Shown: positions 1 to 6,756, counted from the stretch's first letter. The stretch is 10,213 nt of DNA from Hydrogenothermus sp. (GCA_003978675.1 QNYP01000141.1:1-10213), one strand, 5' to 3'. Notes: generated from the sequence alone by a model not told the origin. A program made the numbers and translations.

Positions 1-1
1 T

Positions 2-85
2 AAAATAATGGTTCACAGAGGAAAGGCAGTATGTTTTGATAGTGAAGAGGAAGCAATAGAGGGAATAACAGGAGTAAAAGAATAA
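2..85 (+). pseudogene. IlvD-like (dihydroxy-acid dehydratase) fragment, 3' end cut short
   Basis: An open frame enters from the left edge and stops at TAA 83-85. Its 27 residues include MVHRGKAVCFDSEEEAIEGI, which matches the 'HrGpAvvFdSeeeAieaI' segment in the last third of IlvD, the [Fe-S] dehydratase of branched-chain amino-acid synthesis. In IlvD this segment is followed by a glycine-rich stretch leading to 'GDVVVIRYEGPKGGPGM' and well over 100 further residues. Here the frame gives only Gly-Val-Lys-Glu and stops, so the protein would lack its C-terminal part. The next gene continues in the same frame straight after the stop. I infer a gene remnant, a deletion junction or an assembly chimera. 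The match rests on recalled family sequence over a short stretch, and the upstream part of the gene lies outside the window. Confidence 0.6.
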
Positions 86-631
86 GCGAAAGAAATAGAA
101 AAAGAAATTAAACAATGCACAAAATGTGAATTATATAAAAATAGAATTCAACCTGTTTTAGGAGAAGGAAACCCTAATACTGTTTTAATGTTTGTTGGAG
201 AAGCTCCGGGAGCAGACGAAGATAAGCAAGGGAGACCTTTTGTAGGTAGAGCAGGAAAACTTTTAACCAAACTAATAGAGGAAGCAGGACATAAAAGAGA
301 AGAGTTTTATATAGCAAATGTAAACAAATGTAGACCACCTGGAAATAGAACCCCAACATTAGAAGAACAAGAAGCTTGCTTTCCATTTTTGGAAAAGCAA
401 ATAGAAATAATAAATCCAAAGGTTATATGCTTATTGGGAGCAGCAGCAGCTAGAGCTTTTCTACGTAGAAATGTTGCTATAACCAAAGAAAGAGGACAAA
501 AGATAATGTGGAAGGGTAAAATTTTAATACTTACATACCACCCTGCTTATGTTTTAAGAAACCCAAATGCACAGCCTATACTTTTTAATGATATAAAAAT
601 GGCTATTGAGACTGCTTATGATAATGATTAA
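86..631 (+). CDS. Family 4 uracil-DNA glycosylase ([4Fe-4S] type), start codon unclear
   Basis: This enzyme removes uracil arising from cytosine deamination, starting base excision repair; family 4 is typical of thermophiles. Counting from codon 86, four cysteines (C11, C14, C82, C98) give the CX2C...CX15C cluster pattern of the family. Motif GEAPGADED at 38-46 is followed by GRPFVG, and the second active-site motif HPAYVLRNP lies near the C-terminus. The first in-frame ATG is at 188-190, but starting there loses C11 and C14 and part of the first core strand. Residues encoded by 86-187 clearly belong to the protein (KQCTKCELYKNR, then VLGEG). No ATG, GTG or TTG lies in frame between the TAA at 83-85 and 188; only ATA 95-97 and ATT 107-109 occur. 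The N-terminus is therefore damaged, starts unusually, or is mis-assembled. The 3' end overlaps the convergent neighbour by 4 bases. Function is near certain; the start is not. Confidence 0.9.
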   Translation, partial: AKEIEKEIKQCTKCELYKNRIQPVLGEGNPNTVLMFVGEAPGADEDKQGRPFVGRAGKLLTKLIEEAGHKREEFYIANVNKCRPPGNRTPTLEEQEACFPFLEKQIEIINPKVICLLGAAAARAFLRRNVAITKERGQKIMWKGKILILTYHPAYVLRNPNAQPILFNDIKMAIETAYDND

Positions 632-1776
632 ATTTCTAATCTCTGGATAACAATATCCTTTATTTTTAGCTTGCTTTTTAGTTTTTCTTTCTCAACTTTA
701 GATTCTTCTTTATCATAGAAAATTCCACAATACACACCTATAAATTTCTTATATGGGTAAACAAAACATTCATCTAATTTTTTATTTTCTATGAATCTTT
801 TTGCTTTATCTACATTTTTATAAAGAACAACTCTTATTGAATACAGTTTTTCCTTAGGAAGTTTACCTAGAGACTTAAGATAGACAATTCTCTGCATTGC
901 AAGTTTTTTATATTTTTCATTTTTTGCCTTGAGTAGTTTTTTATAATACTCATATGCCTTTTGATAATCTTTTTGTTTTTCATTTACATAGCCTAGATAA
1001 AATAGTGCAAATTCTCTTTCTTTTTCTTCCAAGTAAAGCATTTTAAGATATTTCTCAGCAAATATATATTTACCATTTTTTAGATAATAATTGGCTATGT
1101 ATTTTATAATTTTTGGTGTTTTAAATGTTATTGCCTCTAATGTTTTTATTCCCTTTTCTTTCTTACCAATTTTAATTAAAGCAAGTCCTCTATAGTATAA
1201 AACCTCATCTTTGTTTTCTGATGGAAATTTAGACATTTTTTCTGTGAAGTTAACAAGTTCTCTGTATTTTTTTTGTCTGTAAAGGGCTATTACTTTATAT
1301 AGATTTATCTCTTTTTGATTAGGAAGTTTTAAAATCTGTGAGTAATTTTCTTCTTTGTAAAGGATTGATGCTAGTTTTATAAGAAATTTTTTGTTTTTTG
1401 TTAAAGAATATAATCTCAAAAGCAAAGTTTTCTTTATTTTATTGTCTTTAGCTTCTTTTAATAAAATTGAATAAATGTATATTTTTGTATCTTTAGACAA
1501 ATTTAGTCTTTCTATTAAGGAAATTATATCTTCTATGTTATACCTTTTAGATTTTACGAAGCTATAAACAAGTATTTTAGCTACTTTTTCTCTATATTTA
1601 TCATTTTCAGGGGCAAGTTTCAAATACTCTTTAGCTTTCTGAATTGTAATTGTATAAACTTTGTCGTTAAAACTTCCCTGTATAATTGTTAAGAGTCTTT
1701 TTAATTTTTCATCATTTTTTTCGCTAGCAAAAGCAAAAAAAGATAAAAGAAGGAGTATATATATAGTCTTTCTCAT
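628..1776 (-). CDS. Secreted TPR-repeat protein with C-terminal SPOR-like domain
   Basis: The product has 382 residues. Residues 1-17 form a signal peptide: Met-Arg-Lys, a run of Ile/Leu/Phe, then Ala-Phe-Ala-Ser, so it should be exported. Roughly residues 30-300 are Lys-rich amphipathic helices with TPR-like spacing; the clearest units are LYYRGLALIKIGKKEKGI and FALFYLGYVNEKQKDYQKAY. Residues about 311-380 look like a SPOR domain: a YSIRVVLYKNVDKAKRFI strand-helix, then FIGVYCGIFYDKEESKVEKE, matching the two beta-alpha halves of that septal peptidoglycan-binding fold. A scaffold or envelope role at the division site or cell wall is inferred. The start ATG directly follows the nuoF TAA with no gap; an AGGAG at 1788-1792 lies 11 bases upstream inside nuoF. 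The protein is probably translated with nuoF but has no obvious link to complex I. The SPOR call is by pattern only; the exact family is unknown. Confidence 0.75.
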   Translation of the reverse strand: MRKTIYILLLLSFFAFASEKNDEKLKRLLTIIQGSFNDKVYTITIQKAKEYLKLAPENDKYREKVAKILVYSFVKSKRYNIEDIISLIERLNLSKDTKIYIYSILLKEAKDNKIKKTLLLRLYSLTKNKKFLIKLASILYKEENYSQILKLPNQKEINLYKVIALYRQKKYRELVNFTEKMSKFPSENKDEVLYYRGLALIKIGKKEKGIKTLEAITFKTPKIIKYIANYYLKNGKYIFAEKYLKMLYLEEKEREFALFYLGYVNEKQKDYQKAYEYYKKLLKAKNEKYKKLAMQRIVYLKSLGKLPKEKLYSIRVVLYKNVDKAKRFIENKKLDECFVYPYKKFIGVYCGIFYDKEESKVEKEKLKSKLKIKDIVIQRLEI

Positions 1777-3063
1777 TTAAAAACATACTCCTGCTGGACA
1801 TTCTCCTTTTATATGTGCTTCAAACTCATCTCTAAATTTTCTCAATGCATCCATTATTGCATTTGGCGCAGAATAACCTAAACCACATATAGAACCAATA
1901 GGAATATTTTTACCTAAATGCTGTAGTAGTTTTATATCTTCTTCTGTTGCCGTTCCTTCTTGGAACTTTTTTATTATATTGTATTGCTCATAAGTTCCAA
2001 TTCTACAAGGAGTACATTTACCACAGCTTTCATGATGGAAAAAGTTTGCTATTACAATAAGTGAATCAATTATACAATCTTCCTCATTTAAAACAATTGT
2101 AGTTCCTGTTCCTCCAAAACCTCTAGGTGAGTAGTCCATTGGAATATTAAATTCTGAATGGTGATAAACCCCCAATGCTCCTGAAAACACAGCTTTCGGT
2201 GTTCCTATTGCCCCTCCAGCCATATCTATAAGCTCTTCTAGAGTTATGTCCATTGTAGACTCATAAACTCCTGGTCTTCTAACCTTTCCGCTAACAGGAA
2301 ATAATTTAGGACCATAATATCCAGGAGGACCTATATGCATAAAATACTGTTCATAGGTCACTATAATTGGAATATTTGATAATGTTTCAACATTATTTAC
2401 AACAGTAGGTCTTCCAAAAAGCCCATATTGTGGTGGATAAGGAGGTTTTAATCTTGGATGTCCTCTTTTTCCTTCTAAACTTTCTATTAATGCTGTCTCT
2501 TCTCCACAAATATAAGCACCTGCACCTCTATAAACATATAAATCAAAAGAAAAATCACTTCCTAAAATATTTTTACCTAGATAACCTTTTTTATATGCTT
2601 CTTCTATAGCATTTTCTAAAATCATATATCCAGCAGGATATTCTCCTCTTATATATATAAATCCTTTTTCTGCTCCAATTGCATAAGCGGAAATTATCAT
2701 TCCTTCTATTAAAAGATGTGGGTCTCTTTCTATTATGATTCTATCTTTGAATGTTCCCGGTTCTGATTCGTCAGCATTACATATCAAATATCTTGGTTTT
2801 GGATTTGCTACAACAAATCTCCATTTCTTTCCTGTTGGGAAACCAGCTCCACCTCTACCTCTAAGGGTACTTTCTTCTACTAAGGTTATAATATCATCTG
2901 GTGAAAATCTTTCTAGTGCCTTCCTTAAAGCAGAATATCCTCCTGTTGTTTCATATTCTTCTATATCTACAGTTCTATTTTCTTTTGCCCTTTTTAAAAG
3001 AAGATTTATATTACTATCAACATATATTTCCGGTAAATGTGGAATTTTATCTCTTATGCTCAT
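1777..3063 (-). CDS. nuoF: NADH-quinone oxidoreductase subunit F (NADH-binding, FMN and [4Fe-4S])
   Basis: This is the NADH dehydrogenase subunit of respiratory complex I, which passes electrons from NADH through FMN to the N3 iron-sulfur cluster. At 428 residues it is full length. The FMN/NADH site shows RGRGGAGFPTGKKW at 68-81, NADESEPGTF at 96-105 and YICGEETALIESLEG at 184-198. The cluster ligands are C347, C350 and C353 in ESCGKCTPCRIGT, plus C393 in SICGLG. The start ATG follows GGTGAGGT, and the gene begins 14 bases after nuoE, so the pair is one operon. The C-terminus adds GECPAGVCF, with a C422/C427 pair outside the N3 ligands. No nuoG or membrane subunit follows; the gene downstream is unrelated. 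Related flavoprotein subunits serve soluble NAD-reducing hydrogenases and formate dehydrogenases, so complex I membership is likely but cannot be proved from this window. Confidence 0.95.
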   Translation of the reverse strand: MSIRDKIPHLPEIYVDSNINLLLKRAKENRTVDIEEYETTGGYSALRKALERFSPDDIITLVEESTLRGRGGAGFPTGKKWRFVVANPKPRYLICNADESEPGTFKDRIIIERDPHLLIEGMIISAYAIGAEKGFIYIRGEYPAGYMILENAIEEAYKKGYLGKNILGSDFSFDLYVYRGAGAYICGEETALIESLEGKRGHPRLKPPYPPQYGLFGRPTVVNNVETLSNIPIIVTYEQYFMHIGPPGYYGPKLFPVSGKVRRPGVYESTMDITLEELIDMAGGAIGTPKAVFSGALGVYHHSEFNIPMDYSPRGFGGTGTTIVLNEEDCIIDSLIVIANFFHHESCGKCTPCRIGTYEQYNIIKKFQEGTATEEDIKLLQHLGKNIPIGSICGLGYSAPNAIMDALRKFRDEFEAHIKGECPAGVCF

Positions 3064-3077
3064 CTAACCTCACCAAG

Positions 3078-3563
3078 TTAGTCGTATTTTTCAAGAATCT
3101 TTTTTAAATCTTCCTCATTTTTTATTTTACTTCCATCATACAGGTCATAGTTTATTAAAAAAGAAGGAGCAATTGCACAACTTCCAATACATTCAACAAG
3201 CTCTATATACCATTTACCATCTTGGCTATGTCCTTGTGCTTTCGCTCCTGTAAGTTTCTCCAGCATTTTTAAAAGTTTTCTACTTCCTCCTAAATGGCAA
3301 GGCAAGTTTCTACATAATCTAATATGATTTTTTGCGTTTTTCTTAAATCTAAACATATCATAGAAAGAAACTATTCCCTCTATATCTGCAAGTGGAACTT
3401 GAAGAAAATGGGACAACTCTTCAACTGCTTCTTTGGGTATATCTCTGTAGGTTTCTTGTATTAGATGTAAAGATGGTATGATAGCTTGTTCTTTTGCTAA
3501 ATATCTATTTTGTATACTTTTTATTTTTTTCTGTAATTCTTCTGTTAAAAATCTATATTCCAT
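3078..3563 (-). CDS. nuoE: NADH-quinone oxidoreductase subunit E ([2Fe-2S], thioredoxin-like)
   Basis: This is the small subunit that packs against NuoF in the NADH-oxidising head of complex I and carries the N1a [2Fe-2S] cluster. At 161 residues it has the usual length. The N-terminal helical bundle contains the typical AIIPSLHLIQETYRDIP and VSFYDMFRF stretches. The thioredoxin-like half holds the four ligands as CX4C (C84, C89 in LCRNLPCHLGG) and CX3C (C125, C129 in ECIGSCAIAP). The gene is followed 14 bases later by nuoF. Upstream lies a 70-base gap after the DUF167 gene, one of the two largest in the window. The best ribosome site is AGGA at 3577-3580, 13 bases from ATG, which is rather far, and it overlaps an imperfect inverted repeat described separately. 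Confidence 0.95.
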   Translation of the reverse strand: MEYRFLTEELQKKIKSIQNRYLAKEQAIIPSLHLIQETYRDIPKEAVEELSHFLQVPLADIEGIVSFYDMFRFKKNAKNHIRLCRNLPCHLGGSRKLLKMLEKLTGAKAQGHSQDGKWYIELVECIGSCAIAPSFLINYDLYDGSKIKNEEDLKKILEKYD

Positions 3564-3568
3564 CTATT

Positions 3569-3602
3569 TAAAAGCATCCTAAGTTTTATTTAAATGCCTT
3601 TA
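3569..3602 (-). repeat. Imperfect inverted repeat in the nuoE leader
   Basis: TAAAAGCAT at 3569-3577 and ATGCCTTTA at 3594-3602 form 9-base arms with one mismatch, which is a G-U pair in the minus-strand RNA, around a 16-base interior. The arms lie just upstream of the nuoE ATG, and the only Shine-Dalgarno-like AGGA (3577-3580) sits at the stem-loop border. It may be a weak leader hairpin or chance in AT-rich sequence. The rest of the 70-base gap shows no convincing -35/-10 pair and no U-tract terminator. Confidence 0.3.
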
Positions 3603-3633
3603 TTTTAATCTATTTTTGGTATGTTTAAAAGAA

Positions 3634-3852
3634 TCAAATAATTTCAATTAGCTTTTCTCTTGATGTTTGTCCTTTTATTAGTTTTATATTTGACTTTGGC
3701 TTGTTGAAAACTTTAGAAAGTATTTCTATAAGCTCCTCATTTGCTTTTCCTTTTTCTGGAGGTGATTTTAACTTTACTTCATACATATTTTCTGAGATTT
3801 TTTTTACAGAAACCTTTTTGGATTTTGGTTTTACCTTTACTGTTATTCGCAT
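3634..3852 (-). CDS. DUF167 / YggU family protein
   Basis: A small basic protein of 72 residues covering the whole DUF167 (UPF0235, YggU-like) domain. Family signatures are visible: VKVKPKSKKVSV near the start, the central SPPEKGKANEELIEILSKVF matching the 'aPPvdGkANeal' motif, and KLIKGQTSREKLIEI matching 'lvsGetsRrKvv' at the end. The biochemical function of the family is not established, so none is claimed. The gene begins inside the 3' end of the HAD phosphatase gene (10-base overlap, ATGCGAATAA), implying coupled translation. Its own ribosome site is weak (a GAG 8 bases before ATG), which fits dependence on upstream translation. It is the last gene of the tightly packed block before the 70-base gap ahead of nuoE. 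Confidence 0.9.
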   Translation of the reverse strand: MRITVKVKPKSKKVSVKKISENMYEVKLKSPPEKGKANEELIEILSKVFNKPKSNIKLIKGQTSREKLIEII

Positions 3853-4529
3853 AGTAGTTCTCTTAACTCTTTTGTGTTTTTAACAATAAAATCGGGGTTA
3901 AAACTTCTTGCTAAATCTACTTTTCCAAATCCGTATTCAACAAGCACAGTTTTTATACCTGCATCTTTTCCTGATTTTACATCTGTCTCACTATCTCCAA
4001 TAATGACAGGAGTTTTAACGTTTAAAATTTCCATTGCTTTTAAAACAGGTTCAGGATTGGGCTTCTTATTTTTTACACTGTCTCCTCCAAGAAGTAAATC
4101 TATATACTGGAATATATCCAGTTTCTCTAATATTTCCTTTGATATGTCATAATATTTGTTTGTTATTACTGCAATTTTTCTGCCTTGTTTTTTTAAGCTT
4201 TCTAAAATTTCTGGAATTAACTCGTAAGGCTTTGTATAGATAGCAGGGTTTGAAAAATAATATTCTCTAAATATCTTTACTGCTTCTTTTAAAATGTTTT
4301 CATTATTCACAGGCAAAATATTTCTTAATAAATTTTCTCCACCATACCCTATGTGTTTAACAATTTCTTCTTCAGCAAGTTTGGGAAAACCAAGTTTTTC
4401 TAATGCATAATTAGCTGAAATTGCTATATCTTTTGATGAGTTTATCAAAGTTCCATCTAAATCAAAAAACACTGCATCTATTTGTCTAGATAGTATTCCC
4501 TGTATATGTTCTTTACCTTGTCTATCCAT
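3843..4529 (-). CDS. gph: HAD-superfamily phosphatase, phosphoglycolate phosphatase-like
   Basis: Predicted cytoplasmic phosphatase of HAD subfamily IA, most like Gph, which hydrolyses 2-phosphoglycolate. All four HAD motifs are seen: FFDLDGTL with nucleophile D23 and acid/base D25; VITNK with T123-N124; KKPNPEP with K156; and IGDSETDVKSG with D179 and D183. The helical cap lies between the first two motifs, about residues 30-110. The length of 228 is usual. The ATG lies inside the preceding ftsB-like gene (52-base overlap), giving 16 residues before the usual family start (IDAVFFDLDGT); the only other in-frame candidate is the GTG at residue 20. The region before ATG is purine-rich (AAGAGAGACAG) but lacks a strong Shine-Dalgarno. 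Substrate is inferred: HAD-IA enzymes also act on pyrophosphate, sugar phosphates and nucleotides. Confidence 0.85.
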   Translation of the reverse strand: MDRQGKEHIQGILSRQIDAVFFDLDGTLINSSKDIAISANYALEKLGFPKLAEEEIVKHIGYGGENLLRNILPVNNENILKEAVKIFREYYFSNPAIYTKPYELIPEILESLKKQGRKIAVITNKYYDISKEILEKLDIFQYIDLLLGGDSVKNKKPNPEPVLKAMEILNVKTPVIIGDSETDVKSGKDAGIKTVLVEYGFGKVDLARSFNPDFIVKNTKELRELLCE

Positions 4530-4888
4530 CTATCCTGTCTCTCTTGTTTTGGTTGTTTTTCGCCTACAAAAATAAATATTTCTTCGTTTTCTTTCACAAG
4601 TCCTAAATTTTCTCTAGCTTCTTTTTCAATTACGAAGTAGTTATGCTTTAACTCATCTATTTGTTTGTATAGCTGGTCATTTTCTTCTCTAAGAGTTTTT
4701 ATTTCATTAAGAATTGCCTGTCTTTTTTCAAGATTTGAAAAATATTTAAAAATGTTATTTCTACCAAATAAAAGAATTATTACACTATAAAGCAACAAAA
4801 AAATAAGAATGGCGGGCAGAATATTCTCTGCCCTAAAAACTTTTTTAAAGGTATTTTTTAAATGTGTCTTTTCCTCTAAAGATTGCAT
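4478..4888 (-). CDS. ftsB: FtsB/DivIC-family septum formation protein
   Basis: A bitopic membrane protein of the division machinery; in known bacteria FtsB/DivIC forms a complex with FtsL and FtsQ/DivIB and helps activate septal wall synthesis. The 136 residues show the standard layout: a short basic cytoplasmic N-terminus (1-20), one hydrophobic transmembrane helix (about 23-41), a coiled coil with Leu/Ile heptads (about 52-83, EIKTLREENDQLYKQIDELK), then the conserved VIEKEARENLGLVKENEEIF box (87-106). A polar tail of about 25 residues follows. The ATG lies 44 bases inside the end of eno and is preceded by AGGAG only 3 bases away. The end overlaps the phosphatase gene by 52 bases. An eno-ftsB adjacency also occurs in other bacteria, which supports the call. 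FtsB and DivIC are hard to separate from sequence alone. Confidence 0.85.
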   Translation of the reverse strand: MQSLEEKTHLKNTFKKVFRAENILPAILIFLLLYSVIILLFGRNNIFKYFSNLEKRQAILNEIKTLREENDQLYKQIDELKHNYFVIEKEARENLGLVKENEEIFIFVGEKQPKQERQDRWIDKVKNIYREYYLDK

Positions 4889-6128
4889 AATCTCCTAATT
4901 CCTCTTCTATTCTTAATAGCTGGTTATATTTTGCTGTCCTGTCTGTTCTTGATGCTGAACCTGTTTTTATTTGTCCTGCGTTTGTTGCAACTGCTAAATC
5001 TGCTATAAATGTATCTTCACTTTCTCCAGATCTGTGGGAAATAATATTCGTATAGCTATTTACTTTTGCAAGTTCTATAGCATCTAATGTTTCGGTTAGA
5101 CTACCAATCTGGTTTAGTTTGATAAGTATTGAATTCGCAACGCCTTCTTCAATTCCTTTTTGTAATATTTTTGGATTTGTTGTAAATAAATCATCTCCAA
5201 CAAGTTGAACTCTATTTCCAAGAGTTTCAGTTAACTTTTTCCATCCTTCCCAATCATTTTCTGCAAGAGGGTCTTCTATTGAAACAATTCTGTATGCACT
5301 TATTAACTCTGCATAAAGTTCAATCATATCATCTGCAGATAGTTCTTCTCCTTGAACCTTGTAAACTCCTTTTTCTTCATCATAAAATTCAGAAGATGCA
5401 ACATCTAAAGCTAAAAACACATCTTCTTCTGGATCATAACCTGCTTTTTTGATTGCTTCTTGAAGTAAATCTAAAGCTTCTTTTGTTGAATTTAAAGCAG
5501 GTGCAAATCCACCTTCATCTCCAACATTTGTTGAAAGTCCCTTTTCTTTTAAAACAGATTTTAATGTATGGAAAACTTCTACTCCTGCTCTTAATGCTTC
5601 TTTAAAACTTCCTCCATAAACAGGAACAATCATAAACTCTTGAAAATCTAATCCGTTGTCTGCGTGTGCTCCACCGTTTATAACATTCATTAATGGAACA
5701 GGTAAAACTTTTGCATTTGCTCCTCCTAAGTATCTATATAAAGGAAGACCTAATTCTATTGCAGATGCCCTTGCCACTGCCATTGAAACTGCTAAAATTG
5801 CATTAGCTCCAAGGTTAGATTTATTTTCTGTTCCATCAAGTTTTAGCATTAAATTATCAATTCTAACTTGGTCTGTAGATTCTTCACCAATTAAAAGGTC
5901 TGCAATTTTTGTGTTTATGTTTTCTACTGCTTTTAAAACGCCTTTTCCTTTAAATCTGTTTTTATCTCCATCTCTAAGCTCTAGTGCTTCCCTTTCTCCT
6001 GTTGATGCTCCAGATGGAACAATTGCACTTGCTACAACACCACTTTCTAAAACGACTTCTGCTTCAACTGTCGGATTACCTCTTGAATCTAAAACTTCTC
6101 TACCTCTTATGTCTATAATTGTAGACAT
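4845..6128 (-). CDS. eno: Enolase (2-phosphoglycerate dehydratase)
   Basis: Interconverts 2-phosphoglycerate and phosphoenolpyruvate with Mg2+, in glycolysis and, in an autotroph, mainly gluconeogenesis. It is full length at 427 residues. Visible elements are RGREVLDSRGNPTVEAEV at the start, the mobile loop PSGASTGEREALELRD (38-53), E205 in VGDEGGFAP, metal ligands D242 (ALDVASSE), E285 (SIEDPLAE) and the GDD at 311-313, catalytic K337 in ILIKLNQIGS, and SHRSGESEDTFIADLAVA (364-381) followed by K388 in QIKTGSASRTDR. The start is well fixed: AGGAGG at 6136-6141, 7 bases before ATG. This ribosome site overlaps the stop of the upstream uma2 gene, so the two are cotranscribed. The 3' end overlaps the ftsB-like gene. 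Confidence 0.98.
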   Translation of the reverse strand: MSTIIDIRGREVLDSRGNPTVEAEVVLESGVVASAIVPSGASTGEREALELRDGDKNRFKGKGVLKAVENINTKIADLLIGEESTDQVRIDNLMLKLDGTENKSNLGANAILAVSMAVARASAIELGLPLYRYLGGANAKVLPVPLMNVINGGAHADNGLDFQEFMIVPVYGGSFKEALRAGVEVFHTLKSVLKEKGLSTNVGDEGGFAPALNSTKEALDLLQEAIKKAGYDPEEDVFLALDVASSEFYDEEKGVYKVQGEELSADDMIELYAELISAYRIVSIEDPLAENDWEGWKKLTETLGNRVQLVGDDLFTTNPKILQKGIEEGVANSILIKLNQIGSLTETLDAIELAKVNSYTNIISHRSGESEDTFIADLAVATNAGQIKTGSASRTDRTAKYNQLLRIEEELGDYAIFRGKDTFKKYL

Positions 6129-6139
6129 TTATAAACCTC

Positions 6140-6751
6140 CTAGTATTTTATATTCTCTTTGTCTAAAAGTTTTTTTAAGTTAAAGTTTATATCATCAAAA
6201 ATGTTTATTTCATCGTCCCAATCTGTTATTATCCATCTCTTTCCTTTTTCAGCTATCCATATTTTTTTCTCTTTTGTAAAAATCCATACTACTTTTTTTA
6301 TTCCACTATCGAGTAAATCCTGTGTTTTTCTGTGAAAATAATCTTGTGGGTTTTCAAATTTTTTCAGGTCTGCTTTTGTATCTACTTCTATGACTACTTC
6401 AGGAGGTATTTTCAAATACTTTCCTGTTAATTTTTTTATTTTGTTTCTATCAATAATAGCTATGTCTAAGTTGTATCTGGTTCTTTGTTTTGGAATATAC
6501 CCAAGTTCATTTGATAAAACTTTATATTTCTCTTTATCTAAGTTTAATAATAAAAATTCGACTATAGTTAAGATTATCCAAGACTGTAAATCGCTACTTC
6601 CCATAACTCCCTCTAATGTTGTCTGTCCCGATAAAACTTTTTCATAGTCTCTATAATAAACTGGTGAACCATTTATAAGCTCATATACTAATTCTTTTGG
6701 GATTTGCTTTTTCTTTTTTGTAGTTTTCTTTATCTTAGTTAAAGTAGCCAT
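6140..6751 (-). CDS. Uma2-family (DUF820) PD-(D/E)XK nuclease-fold protein
   Basis: The 203 residues resemble the Uma2/DUF820 family, which has a restriction-endonuclease fold; members are widespread, often standalone, and mostly of unknown role. Visible core: LDIAIID (D96) in place of the family's 'PDv.vv', then IPPEVVIEVDTKAD (E122, D124), then QDYFHRKTQDLLDSGIKKVVWIF, the 'd...K...Y...Gv.eyWiv' helix-strand. The first 20 residues are very Lys/Thr-rich (TKIKKTTKKKKQIPKE) and could bind nucleic acid. The ATG at 6749-6751 is chosen because GAGGA lies 5 bases upstream; longer versions from 6763 or 6787 are possible, but neither has a ribosome site and the longest overlaps the biotin carboxylase gene by 23 bases. 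It sits between metabolic genes with no partner methylase or antitoxin. Family call is good; whether it cleaves DNA is unknown. Confidence 0.8.
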   Translation of the reverse strand: MATLTKIKKTTKKKKQIPKELVYELINGSPVYYRDYEKVLSGQTTLEGVMGSSDLQSWIILTIVEFLLLNLDKEKYKVLSNELGYIPKQRTRYNLDIAIIDRNKIKKLTGKYLKIPPEVVIEVDTKADLKKFENPQDYFHRKTQDLLDSGIKKVVWIFTKEKKIWIAEKGKRWIITDWDDEINIFDDINFNLKKLLDKENIKY

Positions 6752-6756
6752 TTTAT

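Noticed and set aside
174..419. Minus-strand frame opposite the glycosylase
   Set aside because: Leu/Tyr-rich shadow of the glycosylase reading frame with no independent support.
188..631. Glycosylase starting at ATG 188
   Set aside because: This start removes the first two Fe-S cysteines and the VLGEG strand that are plainly encoded in frame just upstream.
2735..3107. Plus-strand open frames opposite nuoF
   Set aside because: They lie wholly or almost wholly antisense to nuoF, whose protein is well conserved; the translations are hydrophobic low-complexity shadows with no family resemblance.
5656..6183. Plus-strand 175-residue frame opposite eno
   Set aside because: It is antisense to enolase codons, Ser/Ala/Thr-rich, and has no recognisable domain; codon-bias shadow.
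6140..6751. Uma2 protein as part of a restriction-modification or toxin-antitoxin system
   Set aside because: No methylase, specificity subunit or small antitoxin gene is adjacent; both neighbours are metabolic genes.
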